A stretch of 34,097 nucleotides of DNA from Clostridia bacterium (GTDB taxonomy: Bacteria > Bacillota > Clostridia > Oscillospirales > SIG627), in NCBI GenBank assembly GCA_017507325.1, contig JAFWBD010000005.1, positions 1 through 34,097 of the forward strand, read 5' to 3'. Made by a program: the position numbers and the translations under genes. Every line of letters begins with the position of its first letter. The stretch's first letter is position 1. Below the pieces are notes generated by a model. That model was not told the origin of the DNA, did no database searches, and was given only the letters and a program-made list of their open reading frames with translations. Below are positions 15,696-23,126 of this stretch, in pieces.

Positions 15696-17009
15696 TTATT
15701 TTTTTGTATCATCCTTCAACGGGGCTTTTTCAATCACACCGTTATCAGCACTTTCCGTTTTTTCCTTCAAGGTCTTTTTTTCAGACGAATCCTTCTTACC
15801 GGGAACCGTGGAGACCGATTCGTACTCATCGTCATCATCGTATACCAAGGATTTCTTTTTGCCCGTAGACCCTGAGGTCTTTTTCTTTTTCTGCTTACCG
15901 CCGTAGAGCCGCTCTGCCTCCCGCATTTGCTCGGGGGTAATTTCCTTGATGGGGTACATCTTGGAAAGAGCAATCTGCTGAACGGGACTGAGAATGTTGG
16001 ACATCATCCAGTAAATGCCCACAGCAGAGGGAACCGAGAAAGCAATGAAGAAGCTCATCAGAGGCATAAAGACGCTCATCATTCTCATTTGGCTCTTCAT
16101 TTCGGGTGTCTGCTCGGGCTGATAAGTAAATTTCTTGGCCAAAGCCTGACCGAGATACGAGGTGATCAAGGTCAAAACGGGGATCAAAAGCAAGAGCTTT
16201 TCACCGATCTTTTCCGAAGAGATCAAGGAAAACTCGGGAATGGTACCCATATCGAAGCCATCACCCAAATCCAATTTGGGCAGAGCCTCTACAACGGAGG
16301 CACCGCTGACACCTTCGGGAAGACCGTTTCCGAGGGAAACTGCCTCACCCTTGCGGTTGTAGTGTGTGGCGGCATCAAAAAACTCAATGAAGCGCTCCTC
16401 GTTGTTGCGGATATAGCTGATGGAATTGATCTCGCCGTTGAGATTGAACTGGCCGAGGCGGATGGCATCCCAAAATTCTACCTCGCTCAATTCCTCTTTG
16501 TTGCGGACGTTCAAAAATTTTCCGATTTTTTTACTTTCACCCTCGGGCAACTCCTGATCGTCCAGATACACCATATAGGCTACAGTGGTCTTCACGGAAT
16601 TGACGGTGTCCATTTCGGAGCTTCCGGGGAGATTTGCCGTATAGGTCAAGGGGGTACGAACCACAGCGTAAACGGCAAGAAGAACCAGCATCTGGATCAG
16701 CATGGGCATACAGCCGCCAAGGGGGCTGAAATTTTCCTTCTGATAGAGCTCCTGGATCTCCGTATTCATTTTCATTTGGGTCTGACGGTCCGTGCGACCG
16801 GCATACTTCTTGCGGATGACATTTTCCTTGGGACGCAAGGAAGCCTGCTTCTGCGAATTCTTTTGCTGTTTGATTCCGAACGGGAACATAATCAGCTTCA
16901 AGATCACGGAGAAAATCAAAATGGCAATCAGGTAATTCCCCGAAAGAGAATACAGCCATTTAATCACAAATCCGAAGGGAATTCGGATCAAATCAAAAAG
17001 TCCTGACAA
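15696..17009 (-). CDS. yidC: Membrane protein insertase YidC/Oxa1 (SpoIIIJ-type), extended form
   Basis: YidC inserts and folds membrane proteins alone or with Sec. The 437-residue product has TM1 with LIAILIFSVILKLIMFPFGI, a positively charged cytoplasmic hairpin (KQQKNSQKQASLRPKE), TM2 (LIQMLVLLAVYAVV), and later TM segments around LLLLIPVLTLITSYL and VFMPLMSFFIAF, then a basic tail. The classic length is about 260; here an insert of roughly 130 residues lies between TM2 and TM3. The groove arginine of characterised homologues appears to be lysine (VILKLIMFP). I start it at TTG 17009, which has AAAGGA upstream and follows the yidD stop by one base. Confidence 0.94.
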   Translation of the reverse strand: MSGLFDLIRIPFGFVIKWLYSLSGNYLIAILIFSVILKLIMFPFGIKQQKNSQKQASLRPKENVIRKKYAGRTDRQTQMKMNTEIQELYQKENFSPLGGCMPMLIQMLVLLAVYAVVRTPLTYTANLPGSSEMDTVNSVKTTVAYMVYLDDQELPEGESKKIGKFLNVRNKEELSEVEFWDAIRLGQFNLNGEINSISYIRNNEERFIEFFDAATHYNRKGEAVSLGNGLPEGVSGASVVEALPKLDLGDGFDMGTIPEFSLISSEKIGEKLLLLIPVLTLITSYLGQALAKKFTYQPEQTPEMKSQMRMMSVFMPLMSFFIAFSVPSAVGIYWMMSNILSPVQQIALSKMYPIKEITPEQMREAERLYGGKQKKKKTSGSTGKKKSLVYDDDDEYESVSTVPGKKDSSEKKTLKEKTESADNGVIEKAPLKDDTKK

Positions 17010-17010
17010 T

Positions 17011-17247
17011 TTATTTTTCCTTTCTTTTTGGAAAACGATCGGGAACGGGATCAAACCCGCATTTCCCGAAGGGATTACAACGTAACAAGCGCCAAGCCGT
17101 CAAAACAAATCCTTTGAAAAAACCGTGCTTTTGGAAAGCGGTGACGGCATAGGCCGAGCAAGTCGGAGTAAAACGGCAATGAGGCCCCAAAAGCGGTGAA
17201 AGAAACCTTTGGTATAAGCGGATCAAAAAAATACAAACGTGCTTCAA
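17011..17247 (-). CDS. yidD: Membrane protein insertion efficiency factor YidD
   Basis: YidD is a small protein encoded between rnpA and yidC in most bacteria and supports membrane insertion. The 78 residues carry the family signature [22 protein letters not shown] followed by SAYAV, then [21 protein letters not shown]. It ends with a basic tail. The ATG overlaps the rnpA stop by 4 bp (ATGA), and the stop is one base before the yidC start, so all three are translationally coupled. Confidence 0.97.
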   Translation of the reverse strand: MKHVCIFLIRLYQRFLSPLLGPHCRFTPTCSAYAVTAFQKHGFFKGFVLTAWRLLRCNPFGKCGFDPVPDRFPKRKEK

Positions 17248-17609
17248 GCTTCAACCTCGCTCGCAAACAGATCCAATTGAGAGAAGGCGGCGTTCAGATC
17301 CGCCAACACGTGCTGTTTCTTTTTTCCGGGCTCCGTAAGAGCGCTTCTGGCCACCACAACGATCCAAAAAGGCTTTTTCCATTTTTTTCCCGCAGATGCC
17401 GCACGAAACGCCTCACGGATCAATCTGCGTGCCCGCGAGCGCTGTACCGCATTGCCGATCTTTTTTCCTGTGGTAATGCCAAGGCAGGTCTCGCGGGACT
17501 TATAATTTCTCAGCACGTAAACTGCAACGTGCCGCCCGGAAGCCCTCTTCCCTTTTGCATAAATTTTGGAAAACAGATAATTTTCTTTGATCGAAACGAT
17601 CTTTGACAT
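17244..17609 (-). CDS. rnpA: Ribonuclease P protein component
   Basis: RnpA is the basic protein subunit that assists the RNase P RNA in tRNA 5' maturation. The 121 residues from the chosen ATG include the central cleft segment ([22 protein letters not shown]) in part and the RNR motif region [19 protein letters not shown]. The ATG at 17609 has GGTGA close upstream. An in-frame start 18 codons earlier would add a hydrophobic leader not expected in this protein. A terminator-like hairpin separates it from rpmH. Confidence 0.95.
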   Translation of the reverse strand: MSKIVSIKENYLFSKIYAKGKRASGRHVAVYVLRNYKSRETCLGITTGKKIGNAVQRSRARRLIREAFRAASAGKKWKKPFWIVVVARSALTEPGKKKQHVLADLNAAFSQLDLFASEVEA

Positions 17610-17646
17610 ATTCACCATTCCCAATTGAAAATGGAACAGATATAGA

Positions 17647-17689
17647 AAAAACCACCGGTTCACAGAAGAATCCGGATGACGGTGGTTTT
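17647..17689 (-). terminator. Terminator or attenuator hairpin between rpmH and rnpA
   Basis: AAAACCACCG (minus strand, 17680-17689) pairs with CGGTGGTTTT (17648-17657). The loop is 22 nt, contains the palindrome ATCCGGAT, and is followed by more T. It probably keeps rpmH transcripts in excess over the rest of the operon. Confidence 0.7.
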
Positions 17690-17721
17690 AAACTAATACT
17701 GTTTTGCAATACGAGACAAAA

Positions 17722-17856
17722 TTAGTAGGTCAATTTTGCTCTCATTTTTGCTCTGCGTCTCTTCAGAACCTTTCTGCCGTTGGCAGTTTTCATTCTTTTA
17801 CGGAAGCCATGCTCCATTTTTCTCTGACGCTTTTTGGGTTGATATGTTCTGATCAT
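17722..17856 (-). CDS. rpmH: 50S ribosomal protein L34
   Basis: The 44-residue product is very basic and matches L34: [30 protein letters not shown] and [13 protein letters not shown]. The ATG at 17856 has a near-perfect AAGGAGGTG box 6 bp upstream. It leads the rpmH-rnpA-yidD-yidC-jag-mnmE-mnmG-rsmG block, which in Bacillota often lies beside the replication origin. Here the gene upstream is rfbB in the same direction, not dnaA. Confidence 0.98.
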   Translation of the reverse strand: MIRTYQPKKRQRKMEHGFRKRMKTANGRKVLKRRRAKMRAKLTY

Positions 17857-17902
17857 GTTTTGCACCTCCTTAAAGCTCACGCTCAGTTTTCAAGCAGAGT
17901 AT

Positions 17903-17932
17903 ATTATACTATGAAATCAAAAGAAATGTCAA
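17903..17932 (-). promoter_or_regulatory. Consensus sigma-A promoter of rpmH
   Basis: On the minus strand TTGACA (17927-17932), an 18-bp spacer and TATAAT (17903-17908). It starts the rpmH block. No DnaA-box cluster is visible in this gap. Confidence 0.88.
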
Positions 17933-17972
17933 GTGTTTTTTGAAATTTCTCTGTTTTGCCTCCAAAGAAGCG

Positions 17973-18995
17973 TTACGCCTTCCCATACATTTTTTCGTAA
18001 TAGCTCCGATATTCTCCCGAAATGATGGGTTCCCACCAGCTGCGATTCTCCAAATACCACGAAACGGTCTTCTCGATCCCCTCGGCAAAGGAGGTTTCGG
18101 GCTTCCAGCCCAATTCCTCAGATATTTTGGCAGGATCGATGGCATAGCGCATATCGTGCCCCTTACGGTCTGCCACGTAGGTGATCAGACTCTCGGGCTT
18201 GGAAAGCTTTTGGCAGATCAATCTGACAATATCGATGTTGCGCATCTCATTGTGTCCGCCCACGTTGTAGACCTCCCCCACTCGCCCGTCGCAAAGAATG
18301 CGATCGATGGCCTTGCAGTGGTCGGTAACGTAAAGCCAATCCCGCACGTTCAGCCCCTCTCCGTAAACGGGCAAGGGCTTATCGTGGAGGCAATTGACGA
18401 TCATCAGAGGAATCAGCTTTTCGGGAAAATGATAGGGGCCGTAGTTATTGGAGCAACGGCTGACCGTAACGGGCAAGCCGTAGGTTCGATGATACGCCAA
18501 CACCAGAAGATCCGCCGAGGCCTTGGAGGCACTGTAGGGACTGCTGGTATGGATGGGAGTGCTTTCCGTGAAAAACAGATCGGGACGGTCCAGGGGCAGA
18601 TCCCCGTAAACCTCGTCGGTGGAAACCTGATGATAGCGCTTCACACCGAAGGCGCGGGAGGCGTCCAAAAGGACTTGTGTTCCGAGAACGTTGGTTTTCA
18701 GAAAGATCTCAGGCGCATCAATGGAGCGGTCCACGTGGCTTTCCGCAGCAAAATTGACCACCGCATCGGGCATTTCCTTCCGAAAGATCTCATAGATCGC
18801 CTCGCGATCGCAAATATCGGTTTTATAAAAACGAAACTGCGGGTTTTGTAGGGCCTTCTCCAGGGTGGAGAGATTTCCCGCATAAGTCAGGGCGTCCACA
18901 CAGATCACCCGATCCTCGGGATAGCGCTCCAGCCAATAATACACAAAATTCGAGCCGATAAAGCCGGCACCGCCGGTAACCAGAACCTTTTTCAT
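17973..18995 (-). CDS. rfbB: dTDP-glucose 4,6-dehydratase
   Basis: RfbB (RmlB) converts dTDP-glucose to dTDP-4-keto-6-deoxyglucose, step 2 of dTDP-L-rhamnose synthesis. The 340-residue short-chain dehydrogenase fold has NAD-binding GGAGFIGSNF at the N-terminus, STDEVYGDL with the catalytic Thr-Asp-Glu, and YSASKAS with the catalytic Tyr and Lys. RCSNNYGPYHFPEKLIP and NVRDWLYVTDHC complete the family marks. It is the last gene of the rfbD-C-A-B set, 35 bp after rfbA. I see no clear terminator before the rpmH promoter. Confidence 0.97.
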   Translation of the reverse strand: MKKVLVTGGAGFIGSNFVYYWLERYPEDRVICVDALTYAGNLSTLEKALQNPQFRFYKTDICDREAIYEIFRKEMPDAVVNFAAESHVDRSIDAPEIFLKTNVLGTQVLLDASRAFGVKRYHQVSTDEVYGDLPLDRPDLFFTESTPIHTSSPYSASKASADLLVLAYHRTYGLPVTVSRCSNNYGPYHFPEKLIPLMIVNCLHDKPLPVYGEGLNVRDWLYVTDHCKAIDRILCDGRVGEVYNVGGHNEMRNIDIVRLICQKLSKPESLITYVADRKGHDMRYAIDPAKISEELGWKPETSFAEGIEKTVSWYLENRSWWEPIISGEYRSYYEKMYGKA

Positions 18996-19030
18996 ATCTG
19001 ATCCTTTCCCTTTTACGCAAAATCAAAATA

Positions 19031-19915
19031 TCAATACCGGATCCTTCCCTCCGCTACTTTTTTTAAGTGAAGGCCATAGGAGGATTTTCCGTATTTTTCC
19101 GCCGCCGCCAAAAGCTGTTCTTTCGAAATCCATCCGTAATGATAGGCGATCTCCTCCAAGGCGGAGATCTGAATTCCCTGACGAAGCTGAACCATCTTGA
19201 CAAAATCCGTTGCCTCGGCAAGGCTGTCCACCGTTCCGGTATCCAGCCAGGCAAAGCCGCGGCCCAGAAGACGAACGTCCAGCCGCTTCTCGGCAAGATA
19301 CATTTCGTTGAGCGTGGTAATCTCCAATTCTCCCCGAGCCGAGGGCCGAACCTTTTTGGCCATGGCGCTAACCCCCGAGGGATAGAAATACAGCCCCGTA
19401 ACGGCGTAATTGCTCTTAGGCTCCTTTGGCTTTTCCTCAATGGAAACCACCTTTCCCGCCTCATCAAAAGCCACCACGCCGAAGCGCTCGGGATCGTTTA
19501 CGTAATAACCGAAGACGGTGGCCCTGCCCGCTGCGGCGCTTTCCGCCGCAGAGCGCAAAAGATTGCCGAAGCCGTTGCCGTAAAACACGTTATCCCCCAG
19601 CACCATAGCGCAAGGGTCCGATCCGATGAAATCCTCTCCCAAAAGAAAGGCCTGTGCCAATCCGTCGGGCGAGGGCTGCTCGCAATAGGACAAACGGATG
19701 CCGAATTCGCTTCCGTCTCCCAAAAGGCGACGGAAATTGGGCAGATCCGTCGGGGTGGAGATCAACAAAATATCCCGAATTCCCGCAAGCATCAGCGTGG
19801 AAAGGGAATAATAGATCATGGGCTTATCGTAAATGGGGAGAAGCTGCTTGGAGGTAATCAGAGTCAGCGGATACAGACGGGTCCCTGCCCCGCCCGCCAA
19901 AACAATGCCTTTCAT
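19031..19915 (-). CDS. rfbA: Glucose-1-phosphate thymidylyltransferase
   Basis: RfbA (RmlA) makes dTDP-glucose from dTTP and glucose-1-phosphate, step 1 of the rhamnose pathway. The 294-residue length is typical. It shows the nucleotide-binding [26 protein letters not shown] with the catalytic lysine region, LGDNVFYG with the metal-binding aspartate, and [19 protein letters not shown] with the sugar-binding residues. The start follows the rfbC stop by 39 bp. Confidence 0.97.
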   Translation of the reverse strand: MKGIVLAGGAGTRLYPLTLITSKQLLPIYDKPMIYYSLSTLMLAGIRDILLISTPTDLPNFRRLLGDGSEFGIRLSYCEQPSPDGLAQAFLLGEDFIGSDPCAMVLGDNVFYGNGFGNLLRSAAESAAAGRATVFGYYVNDPERFGVVAFDEAGKVVSIEEKPKEPKSNYAVTGLYFYPSGVSAMAKKVRPSARGELEITTLNEMYLAEKRLDVRLLGRGFAWLDTGTVDSLAEATDFVKMVQLRQGIQISALEEIAYHYGWISKEQLLAAAEKYGKSSYGLHLKKVAEGRIRY

Positions 19916-19954
19916 AAAATTCGGTTTCTCCTTTCGTGGTTGCGAGCTTCAAAA

Positions 19955-20506
19955 TCAGAAGCTGAAATCAAGCTGTGCAAGGAGCGGATTGCGCCGATCC
20001 TTCTCGCTCAAGAGAATGCCCTCGGTTTGCGGCCAAAGGATACCGATATCGGGATCGTTCCACAAAAGGCCGCCCTCGTCACCCGGGGCATAGAAATCAT
20101 CGCATTTATAAGCAAATTCTGCCGTATCGGAGGTGACAAGAAAGCCGTGGGCAAAGCCGCGCGGGATCAAGAGCTGCTTTTTGTTTTCCTCCGAAAGGGT
20201 GATCCCAAACCATTTTCCGAAGGTTTTACTGTTGCGCCGAAGGTCCACCGCCACGTCAAACACTTCACCCTTGAGCACTCGAACCAATTTGGCCTGGGGA
20301 TGCTCCTTTTGGAAATGCAGCCCCCGCAAGACCCCCTTGGAGGAGCGGGACTGATTATCCTGAACGAAGCGGTAGAAAAGCCCTGCTTCCTCAAAATCCC
20401 GCTGACTGTAGGTTTCCATAAAATAACCGCGGTCATCCCCGAACAAAGTGGGGCTAATGACAAAAACACCCTCGAGCTCGGTTTCGGTGAACGTAAATTT
20501 TCCCAT
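19955..20506 (-). CDS. rfbC: dTDP-4-dehydrorhamnose 3,5-epimerase
   Basis: RfbC (RmlC) epimerises the 4-keto sugar at C3 and C5. The 183-residue cupin has LEGVFVISPTLFGDDRGYFME, QDNQSRSSKGVLRGLHFQ with the catalytic His, the KLVRVLKGEVFDVAVDLR strands, and the LLIPRGFAHGF motif. I start it at the ATG at 20506, one base after the rfbD stop (TGAAATG) with GGGAG upstream. The frame continues 10 codons further into rfbD but has no better start. Confidence 0.96.
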   Translation of the reverse strand: MGKFTFTETELEGVFVISPTLFGDDRGYFMETYSQRDFEEAGLFYRFVQDNQSRSSKGVLRGLHFQKEHPQAKLVRVLKGEVFDVAVDLRRNSKTFGKWFGITLSEENKKQLLIPRGFAHGFLVTSDTAEFAYKCDDFYAPGDEGGLLWNDPDIGILWPQTEGILLSEKDRRNPLLAQLDFSF

Positions 20507-20507
20507 T

Positions 20508-21380
20508 TCAGATTTCTCCCTTTTCGAAAAGCTCATTCAAATATCGCGTCAGAGCATCCTGCCAGGTGGGCAAGGGGCAAAAGCCCGCTTCCCGAAGCTT
20601 TTTCTTTTCCAAACGGCTGTTAAAGGGCCTTTTGGCACGGGAAAGGCCGTATTCAGCCGTGGTAACGCCCTGCACGTCCGTGCTTTTTCCCGCAAGACGA
20701 AAGATTTCCCGAGCAAAATCCGCCCAAGAAAGATACCCCCCCTCGTTGGTGGCGTGGTAGATGCCGTATTTTTCCGTTTCGATCATATCCACCAGAAGAC
20801 GCGCCAGATCCACGGTATAGGTTGGGGTACCGATCTGATCGGTGACCACCCGAAGCGTATCGTAATTCTCGCTGAGCCTGAGCATGGTGCGGACGAAATT
20901 CTTTCCGTTCATTCCGAAAACCCACGCAATACGGACGATAAAATAGCGGGTCAGAATGCTTTTCACAGCCTCTTCCCCCTCAAGCTTTGTTTTTCCGTAA
21001 AAATTCAAGGGGGCGTAAGCCTCATCCTCGGGATCCCAAGGACGGGTACCGCTTCCGTCAAACACGTAATCCGTGGACAGATACAGCATTTTACAGCCGA
21101 TTTTGTGGCAAGCTCTTGCCAGATTCTCGGTTCCCTCGGCATTGATTCGCCGAACCTTTTCTCGGTTTTCCTCCTCCTCTGCCGCATCCACCGCAGTCCA
21201 GGCGGCACAGTGGATCAGCGCATCGGGGCGGAATTCTTCCATCACACGCCCAACGGAATCGGGAGCCGTAATATCCATTTCCTCGATATCCACGCCGAGA
21301 ACCTCGTATCCTCTTTTTTTGGCCTCTGAAGTCACATCAAAGCCAAGCTGACCCTTGGCACCCGTTACCAAAATTTTCAT
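20508..21380 (-). CDS. rfbD: dTDP-4-dehydrorhamnose reductase
   Basis: RfbD (RmlD) performs the last step, NAD(P)H reduction to dTDP-L-rhamnose, the donor for cell-surface polysaccharides. The 290 residues show the Rossmann loop VTGAKGQLGFDV, LIHCAAWTAVDAAEEE, YLSTDYVFDGSG and YGKTKLEGE with the catalytic Tyr and Lys. It opens the four-gene set. Only 70 bp separate it from the amidotransferase gene upstream and I find no convincing promoter there, so the two may be cotranscribed. Confidence 0.96.
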   Translation of the reverse strand: MKILVTGAKGQLGFDVTSEAKKRGYEVLGVDIEEMDITAPDSVGRVMEEFRPDALIHCAAWTAVDAAEEEENREKVRRINAEGTENLARACHKIGCKMLYLSTDYVFDGSGTRPWDPEDEAYAPLNFYGKTKLEGEEAVKSILTRYFIVRIAWVFGMNGKNFVRTMLRLSENYDTLRVVTDQIGTPTYTVDLARLLVDMIETEKYGIYHATNEGGYLSWADFAREIFRLAGKSTDVQGVTTAEYGLSRAKRPFNSRLEKKKLREAGFCPLPTWQDALTRYLNELFEKGEI

Positions 21381-21450
21381 TCTAACGATTCCCTTTGCCT
21401 TTCTCTTTGTTCACCGCAACGCATTTTTATCAAAGCCGATGAAGAAGGGC

Positions 21451-22500
21451 TTATGCTTCCAAGGAGAAATAATAGCGGTGACGGATCCCCGTTTTTCTTT
21501 CCTGCACCCGCAATTCCTTCTTCAATCTTCCCTCCTCCTCAAAGCGGTAGAGAAGATCGTATACCAAGCGAGCGTGCTGAAGGCAGGTGTGGTTCCCGTC
21601 GAACAGATCGGAAAAATCATCCCGAACGGCAAATTCCAATTCATCAAAATACAAGGGGGCTCTCTCCCCTTGCAGCAAGGCCTCCATACGGCGGTATCCT
21701 TCACTGTAGGTATAGGGAGTGATGGGGCTGACCTCTTCCCCCTGCAAGCGATCCTCGGAGATTCTTAACGAACCGCGGGAGATCTCGCAGGTATAGAACA
21801 GGGGGAGATCGAAGGCGTCCCTTCCCTCAAGATCGGGGAAAGCAAAGCGCGTGGTGGCAAGGAAGGTTTCTCCCTTGCAGATCTTGGCAACCAGGGGTCT
21901 TGTGGTGCGCAAGGCAAAGATCCGATCGGGAAATTTTTCGCTGAGCATCACAGTGGCATTGTCGCTGTACATATGAGAGCAGGCCAAGGCCACCGCCTCG
22001 GTGACGGAATGGTTCTGCTTCAGATAATAATCGATCAGATAGCACCGAGCCTCTGCGGGAGAAACGTTGTCTCCGTTCAGGCTGAGCTTTGGACTTTTCC
22101 CCTTGGGATTCTTGTTCTGATGACGGAAAACAAAGCCGTTTTCATAAAGCATATCCACGGCGCGATCCCATTCCACGCAATAGCGGGTGGTGGGGGTGGT
22201 TCCGTTGGTGACCACCGCAATGGTTTCATCCATCGACAAAAAGGGATGGAAGGCGCCCTCGGCGGGATTGCCGCCGGGACGGGTATGGGCAATGCCGATG
22301 GTGCCCGGAAGAGAGAGTACGTCGGTTTCGGCAATCAATCGGTCCACGTCGCCGACGATCTTCCGATAATAGAGCTTGCCTTCAAATACCGTTGCAACAC
22401 CTGTGCTCATATCTCCGTCAAACGGAGCCTGACGCCGCAGCATCTCAAGTAAAATCGGTGCTGCAGGACGATTTCCCGCATAGCCTGCAATGTTACACAT
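21451..22500 (-). CDS. Free-standing class II glutamine amidotransferase domain protein
   Basis: The sequence begins MCNIAGYAG, placing a cysteine at residue 2. After Met removal this is the Ntn-type nucleophile of class II glutaminases (GlmS, PurF and AsnB families). TIGIAHTRPGGNPAEGAFHPF and VVTNGTTPTTR resemble the GlmS substrate loops. The glutaminase part covers about residues 1-220. No SIS sugar isomerase, PRTase or synthetase domain follows. Instead the last 130 residues look helical and basic, possibly a winged-helix type domain (FEEEGRLKKELRVQERKTG), which is inference. GGAGG precedes the ATG, and a promoter lies at 22537-22565. The acceptor of the ammonia is unknown; a partner enzyme elsewhere or a regulatory role is possible. 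Confidence 0.8.
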   Translation of the reverse strand: MCNIAGYAGNRPAAPILLEMLRRQAPFDGDMSTGVATVFEGKLYYRKIVGDVDRLIAETDVLSLPGTIGIAHTRPGGNPAEGAFHPFLSMDETIAVVTNGTTPTTRYCVEWDRAVDMLYENGFVFRHQNKNPKGKSPKLSLNGDNVSPAEARCYLIDYYLKQNHSVTEAVALACSHMYSDNATVMLSEKFPDRIFALRTTRPLVAKICKGETFLATTRFAFPDLEGRDAFDLPLFYTCEISRGSLRISEDRLQGEEVSPITPYTYSEGYRRMEALLQGERAPLYFDELEFAVRDDFSDLFDGNHTCLQHARLVYDLLYRFEEEGRLKKELRVQERKTGIRHRYYFSLEA

Positions 22501-22536
22501 ATCCGTTTCCTCCCAAAGATCAAGTGATTTTACTCC

Positions 22537-22565
22537 ATTATACCGAATCTCTTACCCAATTTCAA
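22537..22565 (-). promoter_or_regulatory. Sigma-A promoter of the amidotransferase gene
   Basis: On the minus strand TTGAAA (22560-22565), 17 bp and TATAAT (22537-22542). The -35 box lies inside the last codons of the upstream 92-aa gene. Confidence 0.8.
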
Positions 22566-22830
22566 CCGTTTCGGAAAAAAATTCGATCACATCCTCCAAA
22601 AGTTCGGGAATCATACGGGGTGCGGTAGCGCTTTCCGCCAAAATCCGAACGAAGTCGGCGAGGGCTTTTTTCTCCTCTCGGGAAAATATGAAGCGTTCCT
22701 GCCAAAGAACTTTTCCCCCGCGGCTTTCACGAGAAAAGAGGACTACGCTTTCCCCTTGCTCCCAAAGAACGTATTCATAGCGATCTTCACCAAAGCAAAC
22801 GGATTTTTCCGAAATCACATTACGTTTCAT
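22552..22830 (-). CDS. Small hypothetical protein, 92 aa, DUF6514-like
   Basis: The product is a soluble, acidic 92-residue protein. An N-terminal half of beta-strand character (YEYVLWEQGESVVLFSRES) is followed by a helical C-terminal half (FSREEKKALADFVRILAES ... ELLEDVIEFF). This arrangement resembles DUF6514, a small Clostridia family of unknown role; the assignment is from memory and not firm. The ATG has an AAGGTCAGAG stretch upstream and a weak promoter is possible near 22860-22890 (TTGAAA, 16 bp, TATACT). The gene may be transcribed into the amidotransferase gene. Confidence 0.65.
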   Translation of the reverse strand: MKRNVISEKSVCFGEDRYEYVLWEQGESVVLFSRESRGGKVLWQERFIFSREEKKALADFVRILAESATAPRMIPELLEDVIEFFSETVEIG

Positions 22831-23072
22831 TGTTTTCTCTGACCTTTTCCATGTAGTGCCATACAGTATAACGGAGAAAAAATCTTTTTCAAGAGGAAGA
22901 AAAACCTTGACTTTTGCATTCTTATTGTAAAATCAATAGTTTTGTTTGACAATAAAATCGTTTTTTTAACGTTTGATTGAAAATTGAGTCAAAAACGGGA
23001 GGAATGACCGATTTGTGAAACTTTTTGGGGAAAAGGGCGGAGATTCGGGAAAATCCCCCGTTTTTTATTGAC

Positions 23073-23102
23073 AGCATTCCTTTTGTTCCGTTATAATAAA
23101 TT
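23073..23102 (+). promoter_or_regulatory. Sigma-A promoter of the Card1-like gene
   Basis: TTGACA (about 23069-23074), an 18-bp spacer and TATAAT (about 23093-23098), followed by AAAGGAAG before the ATG at 23127. The gap 22831-23068 is AT-rich and otherwise shows no gene. Confidence 0.8.
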
Positions 23103-23126
23103 ATTCTCAAAAGAAAGGAAGTTCCT

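Noticed and set aside
17857..17972. Replication origin next to rpmH
   Set aside because: The gap holds only the rpmH promoter and leader; I find no cluster of TTATCCACA-type boxes and no dnaA.
23015..23071. GTG-started 18-codon frame upstream of the Card1-like gene
   Set aside because: Too short, poor spacing to the GGGAGGA stretch, and it runs into the -35 box of the next promoter.
22922..23110. 62-codon minus-strand frame before the Card1-like gene
   Set aside because: It covers the plus-strand promoter, lacks a convincing ribosome binding site and shows no protein-like pattern.
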